From: Chlorobaculum sp. MV4-Y | GTDB taxonomy: Bacteria > Bacteroidota > Chlorobiia > Chlorobiales > Chlorobiaceae | DNA: 64,000 bases | Reading direction: 5' to 3' | Assembly: GCF_025244685.1 (NCBI RefSeq) | Contig: NZ_CP104202.1 | Coordinates: 1,678,359-1,742,358 of the forward strand | Part shown: one piece after another, positions 9,931 to 17,648 of the stretch | How the letters are laid out: every line of letters begins with the position of its first letter | How positions within the stretch are numbered: position 1 is the first letter of the stretch | Notes under the pieces: generated by a model | The model's input: the letters and a program-made list of their open reading frames with translations, nothing else | Databases searched by the model: none | What the model was told of the DNA's origin: nothing | Program-made: the position numbers and the translations under genes

Positions 9931-10428
9931 ATGACCATGCCAGAAAAATTCATCATCAAGACCAGCATGGGTGATATTTCCATCGCCCTGTATGACGACA
10001 CTCCCCTGCACCGCGATAACTTCGTCAAGCTCGTCGGCGAAGGCTACTACGACGGCATCCGTTTTCACAGGGTGATCGAAGGCTTCATGATCCAGTCCGG
10101 TGATCCGCTTTCGCGCTTCGACGAGAAGCGCATGATGCACGGCACCGGCGGCCCCGACTACCGCGTTCCGGCAGAGATAAAACACTCCAACAAGAAGGGC
10201 ACGCTTGCCGCCGCAAGGGATAACAACCCGCAGAAAGCCTCGTCGGGCAGCCAGTTTTACATCAATCAGGCCGACAACAATTTCCTCGATGGCGAGTACA
10301 CCGTCTTCGGCGTCGTGGAGTCGGGTATCGAGGTGGTTGACGCCATCGCCGCCGTCGAAACCGACATGCGCGACAACCCACTGAAGCCAGTCACCATCGA
10401 AACCATCACCCCGGCAACCGAAGGCTGA
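9931..10428 (+). CDS. Cyclophilin-type peptidyl-prolyl cis-trans isomerase
   Basis: A 165-residue single-domain cyclophilin with the catalytic-loop signature GIRFHRVIEGFMIQSGDP (Arg-Val then Phe-Met-Ile-Gln), the GSQFYINQADNNFLDG strand and VFGVV. It accelerates proline isomerization in protein folding. There is no signal peptide, so it is cytosolic. ATG 9931 is followed by a second ATG two codons later, either of which could be used. It is only four bases from yggS and is probably in the same transcript. Confidence 0.93.
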   Translation: MTMPEKFIIKTSMGDISIALYDDTPLHRDNFVKLVGEGYYDGIRFHRVIEGFMIQSGDPLSRFDEKRMMHGTGGPDYRVPAEIKHSNKKGTLAAARDNNPQKASSGSQFYINQADNNFLDGEYTVFGVVESGIEVVDAIAAVETDMRDNPLKPVTIETITPATEG

Positions 10429-10432
10429 AACT

Positions 10433-11122
10433 ATGGAGAGCATCGCCGAAAATCTTCTCACCGTGAAGGAACAGATCGCGTCAGCCTGCCACAAGGCGGG
10501 CCGACGTGAAGATGAGGTCTGCCTCATCGCCGTCTCCAAGACCAAAAGCGCCGCTGCCGTGCGCGAGGCGTGGGATGCCGGTCAGCGTGAGTTCGGCGAA
10601 AGCTACGTGCAGGAGTTTCTGGAAAAGGTCGAAGCACCCGAGCTGTCGGGACTGCCCGTTTCATGGCACTTTATCGGCCACCTCCAGTCCAACAAAGTAC
10701 GCCAGATCGTGGACAAGGTGACGATGGTTCACGGCATCGACAAGGTTTCAACTGCCGAAGAGCTGTCGAAACGCGCCTCGCAGCACGACCTGACAGTCGA
10801 TTACCTGCTCGAAGTGAACGTGTCGCGCGAAGGCACCAAATACGGCCTCAATCCCGACTCGGTGCTTCAGGCCGCTGAACAGTGCTTCGCCCTGCCGAAC
10901 GTTCGGCTGCGAGGGCTCATGACCATCGCCTCGCCCAACCCCGACACCGCCCGCCGCGAATTCGCGGAACTGCGCGTAACCCTCGATAAAATCCGCAAAA
11001 ACGCCCCTGACCCCTCACAGCTCACGGAGCTCTCGATGGGTATGAGCGGTGATTTCGAGGAAGCCATCCTCGAAGGGGCCACCATGATCCGCATCGGCAC
11101 CGCAATTTTCGGATGGCGGTAA
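10433..11122 (+). CDS. YggS/PLPBP family pyridoxal-phosphate homeostasis protein
   Basis: A 229-residue alanine-racemase-like TIM barrel of the YggS group. It carries the PLP-binding Lys36 in LIAVSKTKS, then FGESYVQE, WHFIGHLQSNK and LSMGMSGDFEEAI, which are all family signatures. These proteins bind PLP and keep vitamin B6 and amino-acid pools balanced; no catalytic reaction is established. The gene follows the cyclophilin by four bases. Confidence 0.93.
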   Translation: MESIAENLLTVKEQIASACHKAGRREDEVCLIAVSKTKSAAAVREAWDAGQREFGESYVQEFLEKVEAPELSGLPVSWHFIGHLQSNKVRQIVDKVTMVHGIDKVSTAEELSKRASQHDLTVDYLLEVNVSREGTKYGLNPDSVLQAAEQCFALPNVRLRGLMTIASPNPDTARREFAELRVTLDKIRKNAPDPSQLTELSMGMSGDFEEAILEGATMIRIGTAIFGWR

Positions 11123-11123
11123 A

Positions 11124-11216
11124 ATAATTGATAATGAATCATGGATAATTGAAAGGGCCTGATTCTATATTTGCTCTTTTTGCATTATTAATTATCCATT
11201 ATCAACTATCCATTTT
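11124..11216. repeat. AT-rich imperfect inverted repeat between yggS and the nucleoside phosphorylase gene
   Basis: The stretch holds AATTGATAATGAATCATGGATAATT-like sequence near its left end and ATTAATTATCCATTATCAACTATCC-like sequence near its right end. Arms such as TTGATAATG / CATTATCAA and GGATAATT / AATTATCC pair. Related words (GATAACTGATTAATTGATAG) recur near 61.4 kb, so it looks like a dispersed repeat rather than a gene-specific terminator. Confidence 0.5.
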
Positions 11217-11303
11217 CCCTCCGTTTTCTCTTCTCCCCTCGGCTGCTTATATTAAATGTCTTTTTCCTCGCCGTTTCAAACCATTTAAACCACAGGGAAT
11301 ATC

Positions 11304-12125
11304 ATGACTGAACAGAGGCAGAAAATCCGGGAAGCCGTTGAGTTTATCAGAAAAAAAACCACGGCGGAGTATCCGGTGGGCATCGTGCTTGGCACCGGCC
11401 TCGGCGGCCTGGTCAAGGAGATCGAGATCGACTTCGCGCTTGACTATGCCGAGATTCCCTATTTCCCGATTTCGACGGTTGAAACCCATCACGGCAAGCT
11501 GATCTTCGGCACCCTGGCGGGCAAGAAGGTGGTCGCCATGCAGGGGCGCTTCCACTTCTACGAAGGCTACGCGATGTCGCAAATCGTCTTCCCGATCCGG
11601 GTCATGAAGGAGCTGGGCGTCAGAACGCTCGGCATCACCAACGCCTGCGGCGGCATGAACCCCGGCTACAGTAAGGGCGACATCATGCTGATCGACGACC
11701 ATATCAACCTGCTTGGCACCAACCCGCTCATCGGCCCGAACGATCCTGAAATCGGCCCCCGCTTCCCCGATATGTGCGCTCCCTATTCTCCGAGGATTCT
11801 CGAAATTGCCGAAAAGGTCGCGCTCGAACACGGCATCAAGGTGCAGCGCGGCGTCTATGTCGCCGTCACCGGTCCGTGCCTCGAAACCCGCGCCGAGTAC
11901 CGGATGCTGCGCGCCATCGGCGCTGACGTGGTCGGCATGTCCACCGTGCCGGAGGTGATCGCCGCCGTGCACCAGGGCACCGAGGTGTTCGGTATGTCGA
12001 TCGTCACCGACGAGTGCTTCCCGGACTGCCTCGTGCCGGTCGGCATCGAAGAGATCATCGAGGTCTCCAGCAAAGCCGAGCCGCACATGACCACTATCTT
12101 CAGAAACGTCGTAGCAAACCTTTAA
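11304..12125 (+). CDS. Purine nucleoside phosphorylase family protein, possibly an MTA phosphorylase
   Basis: A 273-residue trimeric-type (PNP/MTAP) phosphorylase that splits a purine ribonucleoside with phosphate. Signatures are GIVLGTGLGG, VETHHGKL, QGRFHFYEG, TNACGGMNPG and GPCLETRAEYR. At the base-binding strand it reads SIVTDEC, with Asp236 where human PNP has the Asn that favours 6-oxopurines. An Asp there is the hallmark of 5'-methylthioadenosine phosphorylase. The next gene, 29 bases away, is mtnA, which uses the product of that reaction. This suggests a methionine-salvage role; plain PNP activity is the alternative. Confidence 0.85.
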   Translation: MTEQRQKIREAVEFIRKKTTAEYPVGIVLGTGLGGLVKEIEIDFALDYAEIPYFPISTVETHHGKLIFGTLAGKKVVAMQGRFHFYEGYAMSQIVFPIRVMKELGVRTLGITNACGGMNPGYSKGDIMLIDDHINLLGTNPLIGPNDPEIGPRFPDMCAPYSPRILEIAEKVALEHGIKVQRGVYVAVTGPCLETRAEYRMLRAIGADVVGMSTVPEVIAAVHQGTEVFGMSIVTDECFPDCLVPVGIEEIIEVSSKAEPHMTTIFRNVVANL

Positions 12126-12153
12126 CCCTTTTCGAGGAAAGATCAACTCGCTC

Positions 12154-13218
12154 ATGATTGACGCTATCTCCTTTAAAAACGGAACCTTCCGCTATCTCGA
12201 CCAGCGTTTTCTTCCACTGCAAGAGAACTATGTCGAGACACAGGACTACAAACAGGCCATCGAGGCGATCAAAACCCTCGCCGTACGCGGCGCTCCGCTC
12301 ATCGGCGCTTCGGCGGGCTACACGGTCATGCTTGGAATCAACGCCTACAAGGGCGACAAGGCGGGCTTCCCGGAATATTTCAATAACCTGATTGCCGAGG
12401 TCAACGCTTCGCGCCCGACCGCCGTGAACCTCTTCTTCGCCACCAGGAAGATGCAGAATGTCTATGACGCCAACTTCGAGAACGATTCGCTCGAAGCGCT
12501 CTTCGCGAAAATGACCGATATGGCGTATAAAATCCACAACGACGAAATCGACAACTGCGACAAGATCGCCCGCCACGGCGTGGAGCTGCTGAAACAGGAT
12601 TTCGCCGACGTCCTCAAGACCCGCAAGCTCAACGTGCTCACCCACTGCAACACCGGCACGCTCGCCTGCTGCGGCATCGGCACGGCGCTCGGCGTGATCC
12701 GCCTGGCGTATCAGGAGGGGCTGATCGAGCGCGTCATCACCTCCGAAAGCCGTCCGCTCCTGCAGGGTCTGCGCCTCACCGCCTGGGAACTGGAGCATGA
12801 CGGTATTCCGTTCGCCTCGATCTCCGACTCTTCGTCGGCGATTCTGATGTCGCGCGGCATGATCGACTTCGCCGTCACCGGCGCGGATCGCATCACGGCC
12901 AACGGCGACACGGCCAACAAGATCGGCACCTACGCCCACGCCATCAGCGCGAAGTATCACGGCTTGCCGTTCTACATCGCCGCGCCGGTCTCGACCATCG
13001 ACATCACGATGGCTGAAGGCTCGGAGATTCCGATCGAGGAGCGCGATGCCGACGAGCTGCGCAAAATCTTCGGCACGCAGGTCGCCACGCCGACCACGCC
13101 GGTGGTGAATTTCGCCTTCGACGTAACCCCCGGCACGCTCATCCGCGGCATCATCACCGAAAAAGAGGCCGTCGTTGGCAACTACAACGAAGGGCTTGCC
13201 CGCGTAGTCAAGGGCTGA
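12154..13218 (+). CDS. mtnA: S-methyl-5-thioribose-1-phosphate isomerase
   Basis: MtnA converts 5-methylthioribose-1-phosphate to 5-methylthioribulose-1-phosphate in methionine salvage. The 354-residue protein has the eIF2B-like isomerase fold with AVRGAPLIGASAGY, RPTAVNL, the catalytic Cys165 in THCNTGTLA, TSESRPLLQG and the catalytic Asp245 in VTGADRITANGDTANK. It ends with FDVTPGTLI and a family-typical C-terminus. The preceding phosphorylase likely supplies its substrate. A strong terminator follows. Confidence 0.95.
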   Translation: MIDAISFKNGTFRYLDQRFLPLQENYVETQDYKQAIEAIKTLAVRGAPLIGASAGYTVMLGINAYKGDKAGFPEYFNNLIAEVNASRPTAVNLFFATRKMQNVYDANFENDSLEALFAKMTDMAYKIHNDEIDNCDKIARHGVELLKQDFADVLKTRKLNVLTHCNTGTLACCGIGTALGVIRLAYQEGLIERVITSESRPLLQGLRLTAWELEHDGIPFASISDSSSAILMSRGMIDFAVTGADRITANGDTANKIGTYAHAISAKYHGLPFYIAAPVSTIDITMAEGSEIPIEERDADELRKIFGTQVATPTTPVVNFAFDVTPGTLIRGIITEKEAVVGNYNEGLARVVKG

Positions 13219-13247
13219 ACATTCGGCACTGGCAACCATTATTTTCA

Positions 13248-13277
13248 CGAAAGGCTCCCTCGACAGGGAGCCTTTCG
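13248..13277 (+). terminator. Stem-loop terminator after mtnA
   Basis: A perfect 13-bp stem CGAAAGGCTCCCT (13248-13260) / AGGGAGCCTTTCG (13265-13277) with a CGAC loop. The T-tract lies inside the 3' arm rather than after it, so termination strength is uncertain. Confidence 0.75.
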
Positions 13278-13550
13278 CATTCTATCCGACTCCGCCAAAA
13301 TCACTTCCTACTAACCCGTAAGAACTGATTTCTCTTTCCCGGAACAGGCCCGTTTCGTACATTTATCTTAAACAATTGTGATTGACATTGTCCTTTGCAT
13401 TTCTGACATTGCTCATCAACCGAAGACACCCTGATCCCCCGTCAGCGCCGTTTCTCTCCCTCTGAATCAACTACATCAGGAGCAGAATTACGGCGTTTCA
13501 GCGGTGACCTTCCACACCATCTTTTCATCAACCAGATTCAGGAGGAGGGC
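13278..13550. other. Intergenic upstream region of the cbb3 oxidase operon
   Basis: About 270 bases without a gene. A TTGACA hexamer lies at 13382-13387, but the base pairs 17 further on (around 13405) are a poor -10 match. ACAATTGTGATTGACATTGT has FNR-like half-site flavour without a proper TTGAT-N4-ATCAA palindrome. A strong AGGAGG ribosome-binding site at 13540-13545 precedes ccoN. Confidence 0.4.
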
Positions 13551-14752
13551 ATGAACGACACCGGTTATGATTACTCCGTTGTCCGGGGTTTCGCATTTTC
13601 CGCGCTTTTCTGGCTTATCGTAGGACTCATCATTGGCCTGTGGATCGCGTTCGAAATGTTCAATCCCGCGCTCAACATCACGCCGTGGCTCAGCTTCGGA
13701 CGCCTGCGCGTCGTGCACACCAACGGCCTTGGCGTCGGTTTCGGGCTTTCGGGCATTTTTGCGACCGCTTACTACATGCTTCAGCGCCTGACCCGCACGC
13801 CATTGCCCTTCCCCGGACTTGCAAAAGCGCACCTGTGGGTCTTCAACGCCGCCATCGCCGCCGCCGCCGTGACCCTCATGGCAGGCATGAACACCACCAA
13901 GGAGTACGCCGAACTTGAATGGCCGCTCGACGTCGGAGTGGTCATCATGTGGGTGATGTTTGCCGTCAACGTTTTCGCAATTCTGATCAAGCGGCAGGAG
14001 AAGCAGATGTACATCTCGCTCTGGTATCTGGTCTCCATGACCGTGACCATAGCAGTGCTCTACATCGTCAACAACCTCGAAATCCCGCTCAACCTCTACA
14101 AATCTTACAGCCTTTACGCAGGTGGCAATGACGCCAACGTCGAGTGGTGGTACGGGCACAATATCGTAGGCTTCATCTTCACGGTGCCGGTGCTGGCAAT
14201 GTTCTACTACTTCCTGCCGAAAGCCACCGGACTGCCGATCTACAGCCACCGGCTCTCGATCGTCTCCTTCTGGTCGCTGATCTTCGCCTACCTGTGGACC
14301 GGCGCACACCACCTGATGCTCACCCCGCTGCCGGAGTGAATCCAGACGGTAGCCATCGCCTTTAGCATCTTTCTGATCGCACCTTCGTGGGGATCGGTGG
14401 TCAACGGCTACTACACGCTCCAGGGCAACTGGGACCAGATGCGCACCAACTACCTCGCCAAGTTCTTCATCCTCGGCATCACCTTCTACGGTCTCCAGAC
14501 CTTGCAGGGGCCACTCCAGGGGCTCCGGACGCTGAACGCCTTTTTCCACTACACCGACTGGGTGGTGGGCCACGTGCACATGGGCACGATGGGGTGGGTG
14601 ACGATGATTATCTCCGCCTCGTTCTACTACATGATTCCGAAGGTCACGGGCCGCGAACTGTACAGCATCAAGCTGGCCAACGTGCACTTTGAGATACTCC
14701 CCAAAAATAGGACGGCTGGTTAAATTGGATCAACAAAAACCCAGCAGTCACT

Positions 14753-15043
14753 ATGAAACAAACACGCCGCAAGTTTACGCCTGAATTCAAAACAAAGGTC
14801 GTCCTGGAAGCCCTCAGTGAACGGCTTCCCATGGCAGAACTCGCCCAGAAGCATGAGCTTCATCCGAACCAGATCACTCAATGGAAACGGGAGTTCCTCG
14901 ACAAGACCTCCGATGTCTTTTCGAAAGGTGAAAAGGCTAGGAAAACCGAGCAGGATTATCAGCAGGAGAGCGAAGAACTCTACAAAACCATCGGCCAATT
15001 GAAGGTTGAGGTCGACTGGCTCAAAAAAAAATTGCAGTCGTAA
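14753..15043 (+). CDS. IS3-family transposase OrfA (copy 1)
   Basis: A 96-residue OrfA with an N-terminal helix-turn-helix (RRKFTPEFKTKVVLEAL through HPNQITQWKREF) that binds the IS ends, and a C-terminal leucine-zipper region ending LKVEVDWLKKKLQS. Just before its stop lies a run of nine A residues (15023-15031). A -1 slip there joins it to OrfB without an intervening stop, giving the OrfAB transposase. Confidence 0.93.
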   Translation: MKQTRRKFTPEFKTKVVLEALSERLPMAELAQKHELHPNQITQWKREFLDKTSDVFSKGEKARKTEQDYQQESEELYKTIGQLKVEVDWLKKKLQS

Positions 15044-15066
15044 AATCGCTCTCGGAACGACGCTCC

Positions 15067-15906
15067 ATGGTTGAGAAAGAACATAGCGGTATCAGCATGC
15101 AACGCCAGTGCGACCTGCTTTCGATCCACCGATCAGGCCTGTATTATCAGCCGATAAAGACCTCGAAGCTGAATCGTGAGCTCATGCGGCTGATTGATGA
15201 GCAGTACCTGCTGAGGCCATACTACGGCGTTTACCGTATGTGGCAATGGCTGAGTATGGACAAAGGCTACAAGATCAACCTCAAACGGGTACGGCGGCTC
15301 TATCGCCTTATGGGTCTGGAAGCCATCGGCCCCAAGCCGAACACCTCGAAACCGGCGCCGGGCCATAAGGTCTATCCGTATCTGCTCCGGGGACTTGCGA
15401 TCAAGCACAGCGACCATGTTTGGGCAACTGATATCACCTATGTGCCGATGGCCCATGGATTCATGTACCTGATGGCCATCATCGACCTGAAAAGCCGCTA
15501 TGTGCTGAACTGGTCGGTGTCGAATACCATGGATGCCAAATGGTGTGCCGAGGTCTTGCTTGAAGCCGTGCGGTTGCACGGGGCACCCAAGATTCTCAAC
15601 ACCGATCAGGGCAGCCAGTTCACCAGCGAGGTCTTTGCCGAAGCCGTCATCACAGAGTCCAAGTCTGCACTCTCCATGGATGGCAAAGGCCGAGCAATTG
15701 ACAACGTCTTCATCGAACGGTTATGGCGGAGCGTCAAGTATGAGTACATTTACCTGAACCCACCAGCCGATGGTCTCGAACTCTACAAAGGCCTGAAGCA
15801 TTGGTTCAACGACTACAACACGGTTCGTCGCCACAAAGCGCTTGATGGTCAGGTTCCGGCAAAAGTCTATTCTGCCAATAAACGACTGATTCCGAAAGCC
15901 GCATGA
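15067..15906 (+). CDS. IS3-family transposase OrfB, DDE integrase domain (copy 1)
   Basis: A 279-residue rve-type integrase in the -1 frame relative to OrfA. The N-terminal HTH_21 region contains YYGVYRMWQWL. The catalytic triad is Asp in HVWATDITYV, Asp in LNTDQGSQFTS and Glu in NVFIERLWRSVKYE. The protein looks intact and is identical to copy 2. The ATG at 15067 is probably internal; translation more likely reaches it by frameshifting from orfA. Confidence 0.95.
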   Translation: MVEKEHSGISMQRQCDLLSIHRSGLYYQPIKTSKLNRELMRLIDEQYLLRPYYGVYRMWQWLSMDKGYKINLKRVRRLYRLMGLEAIGPKPNTSKPAPGHKVYPYLLRGLAIKHSDHVWATDITYVPMAHGFMYLMAIIDLKSRYVLNWSVSNTMDAKWCAEVLLEAVRLHGAPKILNTDQGSQFTSEVFAEAVITESKSALSMDGKGRAIDNVFIERLWRSVKYEYIYLNPPADGLELYKGLKHWFNDYNTVRRHKALDGQVPAKVYSANKRLIPKAA

Positions 15907-16244
15907 ACAAACTTATTTTCTCTCGATAGCTGTCCTATAACTGGGGAGTACCTCACTTCTGGCTCATCCTCGTCGGCCAGCTTGCCTGGACGGTCACGAT
16001 GTGGATCGGCGGCATCCAGCAGGGCGCGATGTGGAAAGCCACCAATCCCGACGGGTCGCTGATGTACAGCTTCCTTGACGGACTGACCTCGCTCTATCCC
16101 TACTACCGGATGCGCTTCGCCGCGGGCGTCGTTTACATTATCGCCATCCTCATCTTCGCCTGGAACCTGATCCAGACCGTCAGGCAGGAGCCGTCAGCCG
16201 CCACGGAAGCTTAACCACCAAACCTGAAAAAAGGAGTTTGCATC

Positions 16245-16916
16245 ATGGGGATCTATTCAAAACCGGTCGTCTTCGCGATCATTGCGACCCTGGTCATCCT
16301 TGTCGGCACGGTGGTTACGGTGTTCGTGCCGATGTTCATGCCCTCGACCCAGCCGGTGAGCGCCTACGTCAAGCCCTACACAGCCATCGAGCAGGAGGGG
16401 CGCGATATCTACATGCGCGAAGGGTGCAACAACTGCCACACACAAACCGTCCGCCCACTCAGAACCGAAGTGCTCCGTTACGGTGAGTACTCCAAGGCCG
16501 AGGAGTTCGCCTGGGATCGCCCCTTCCTCTGGGGTTCACGCCGCACCGGACCCGACCTGAACCGCGTCGGTGGCAAGTACCCGGACTCATGGCACTACAA
16601 GCATATGCACAGCCCGCAATCGATGTTCGCGCTCTCGAACATGCCGCCGTACGGCTGGCTTGCCAACAACAAACTCGACACCTCGGAGTCGTTCAGAAAA
16701 ACGCAGATTCTCGGCTACGGCTATTCGGAGGCCGATGTCAAACAGCAGATTGCCGACTACAAGGCCAAAGTCACCGCGCCCGGTTACGACTCCAAAGCCA
16801 CGCGCGACGAGGTGACGCCGGAGGCGCTGCGGGGCGAGCTGACCGAAATGGACGCCATCATCGCCTACTTGCAAAAGCTCGGGCGTGACGTCAAGGCCAT
16901 GGAGACGCAGCAATGA
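16245..16916 (+). CDS. ccoO: cbb3-type cytochrome c oxidase subunit II (monoheme c)
   Basis: CcoO passes electrons from CcoP to CcoN. The 223-residue protein has one N-terminal membrane anchor (about residues 8-31) and a periplasmic cytochrome c domain with CNNCH, the nearby conserved TVRPLRTEVLRYGEYS, and the distal Met in ALSNMPPYGW. AAGGAG lies before the ATG. Its stop overlaps the start of ccoQ by four bases (ATGA). The gene is intact although ccoN is not. Confidence 0.95.
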   Translation: MGIYSKPVVFAIIATLVILVGTVVTVFVPMFMPSTQPVSAYVKPYTAIEQEGRDIYMREGCNNCHTQTVRPLRTEVLRYGEYSKAEEFAWDRPFLWGSRRTGPDLNRVGGKYPDSWHYKHMHSPQSMFALSNMPPYGWLANNKLDTSESFRKTQILGYGYSEADVKQQIADYKAKVTAPGYDSKATRDEVTPEALRGELTEMDAIIAYLQKLGRDVKAMETQQ

Positions 16917-17074
16917 ACTTTTCGCAGATAGCCTATGTCGCCTTCACCATCATCCTTGCGCTCGTGATGGCGGGTATCATCGCCTACTATTTCAATCCGA
17001 AGCGCAAAAAAGAGGTCGAGGAACCCAAATACCGGATGCTCGAAGACGACGACAAAAAAGAGCATCACGACTGA
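16913..17074 (+). CDS. ccoQ: cbb3-type oxidase small subunit (CcoQ-like)
   Basis: A 53-residue protein starting MNFSQIAYVAFTIILALVM, with one membrane helix (about residues 6-26) followed by FNPKRKK and a charged tail. Position between ccoO and ccoP, size and the YFNPKRKK end of the helix match CcoQ (subunit IV), which stabilizes the CcoP interaction. Its tail EPKYRMLEDDD is strikingly like the tail of CcoS at 22.0 kb. ATG 16913 overlaps the ccoO stop. Confidence 0.85.
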   Translation: MNFSQIAYVAFTIILALVMAGIIAYYFNPKRKKEVEEPKYRMLEDDDKKEHHD

Positions 17075-17113
17075 TTATCAACCGTTCAAGAAACCTGTTA
17101 CGAGGAGGTTCAT

Positions 17114-17575
17114 ATGAGTGATTCCGGAGTTCCGCACGAGGGTCATAACAAGATTCCCAAGGGATGGATGACATTCTTTATCGGAGTGATCATCTTTCTC
17201 GTCGTGTATATCGCACGCTTCACGCCCGCCATTTCAGGCTGGTCGTTCTACAAGCAGTACGACGAAGAGATGAAAGCCGGGGCAAAGGCGGCGGTAGCCG
17301 CGCCCGCAGAGCCTGGCATGTACATCGGCAAGGCGGACGCCGTCGCCGCGGGCAAGAGTGAATTCGAGACGACCTGCGCCGCCTGCCACATGGCCGACGC
17401 CAGCGGCGGCATCGGCCCGAACCTCAAGGTTGCGCTGAAGTATGGATCGACGCCCGCCGATCTCTACGAGTCGATTGCTAATGGGCGCCCCAACGGGATG
17501 CCGCCGTTCGGCCAGCAACTTGGTAACGACAAAATCTACAAGATCATCGCCTTTATCGAGAGCCTGAGAAAATAG
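17114..17575 (+). CDS. ccoP: cbb3-type oxidase cytochrome c subunit III, short monoheme form
   Basis: A 153-residue membrane-anchored cytochrome c. The N-terminal cytoplasmic stretch has HNKIPKGWMTFFIG, the CcoP N-terminal signature, then one membrane helix (about 18-38), then a single c-type heme domain with CAACH and the axial Met in GMPPFGQQL. Classical CcoP is about 300 residues with two hemes, so this form lacks one whole heme domain. An AGGAGG site precedes the start. It would donate electrons to CcoO. Confidence 0.9.
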   Translation: MSDSGVPHEGHNKIPKGWMTFFIGVIIFLVVYIARFTPAISGWSFYKQYDEEMKAGAKAAVAAPAEPGMYIGKADAVAAGKSEFETTCAACHMADASGGIGPNLKVALKYGSTPADLYESIANGRPNGMPPFGQQLGNDKIYKIIAFIESLRK

Positions 17576-17587
17576 CGCCGAGACCTC

Positions 17588-17614
17588 CAGCCCCGGGAAC
17601 CAATTCCGGGGCTG
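17588..17614 (+). terminator. Stem-loop after ccoP
   Basis: CAGCCCCGGGAA (17588-17599) pairs with TTCCGGGGCTG (17604-17614) with one bulged G and a CCAA loop. Only a short T-containing tail (ATCTCTTTA) follows, so this may be an mRNA-stability or partial-termination element between structural and assembly genes. Confidence 0.5.
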
Positions 17615-17648
17615 ATCTCTTTATGCTCTCAACTTCACTGTTACTATC

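Larger units (their letters stand above)
14690..15955 (+). mobile_element. IS3-family insertion sequence, copy 1, inside ccoN
   Basis: A 1,266-bp element bounded by imperfect inverted repeats: left TGAGATACTCCCCAAAAATA, right end read inward TGAGGTACTCCCCAGTTATA. It is flanked by a 3-bp direct repeat CTT (14687-14689 and 15956-15958), as expected for IS3-family transposition. It holds orfA and orfB in overlapping frames. A second copy at 33263-34528 has the same length and encodes the same proteins, implying recent movement. Confidence 0.95.
13551..16214 (+). pseudogene. ccoN: cbb3-type cytochrome c oxidase subunit I, split by a nonsense codon and an IS3-family insertion
   Basis: CcoN is the catalytic heme-copper subunit that reduces oxygen. 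The first 379 codons run from ATG 13551 to 14689 and the rest resumes at 15959-16214. Removing the IS and one CTT copy gives LANVHFWLILVGQ in frame, 464 residues in all, the normal length. Heme and copper ligands are present: VVHTNGLGVGF, WWYGHNIVGF with the His-Tyr pair, WTGAHHLML and VGHVHMGT. TGA at 14337-14339 (codon 263) falls where relatives have Trp (LPE-W-IQT). Two independent lesions make a functional enzyme very unlikely unless the stop is an artefact and the IS is absent in part of the population. Confidence 0.92.

Noticed and set aside
13370-13410. FNR-type operator before ccoN
   Set aside because: The sequence ACAATTGTGATTGACATTGT has no proper TTGAT-N4-ATCAA symmetry, so it is not called.
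17114-17575. ccoP truncated by mutation
   Set aside because: The gene ends with a complete heme domain and a natural stop, with no heme motif in other frames downstream, so it is a short form rather than a fragment.
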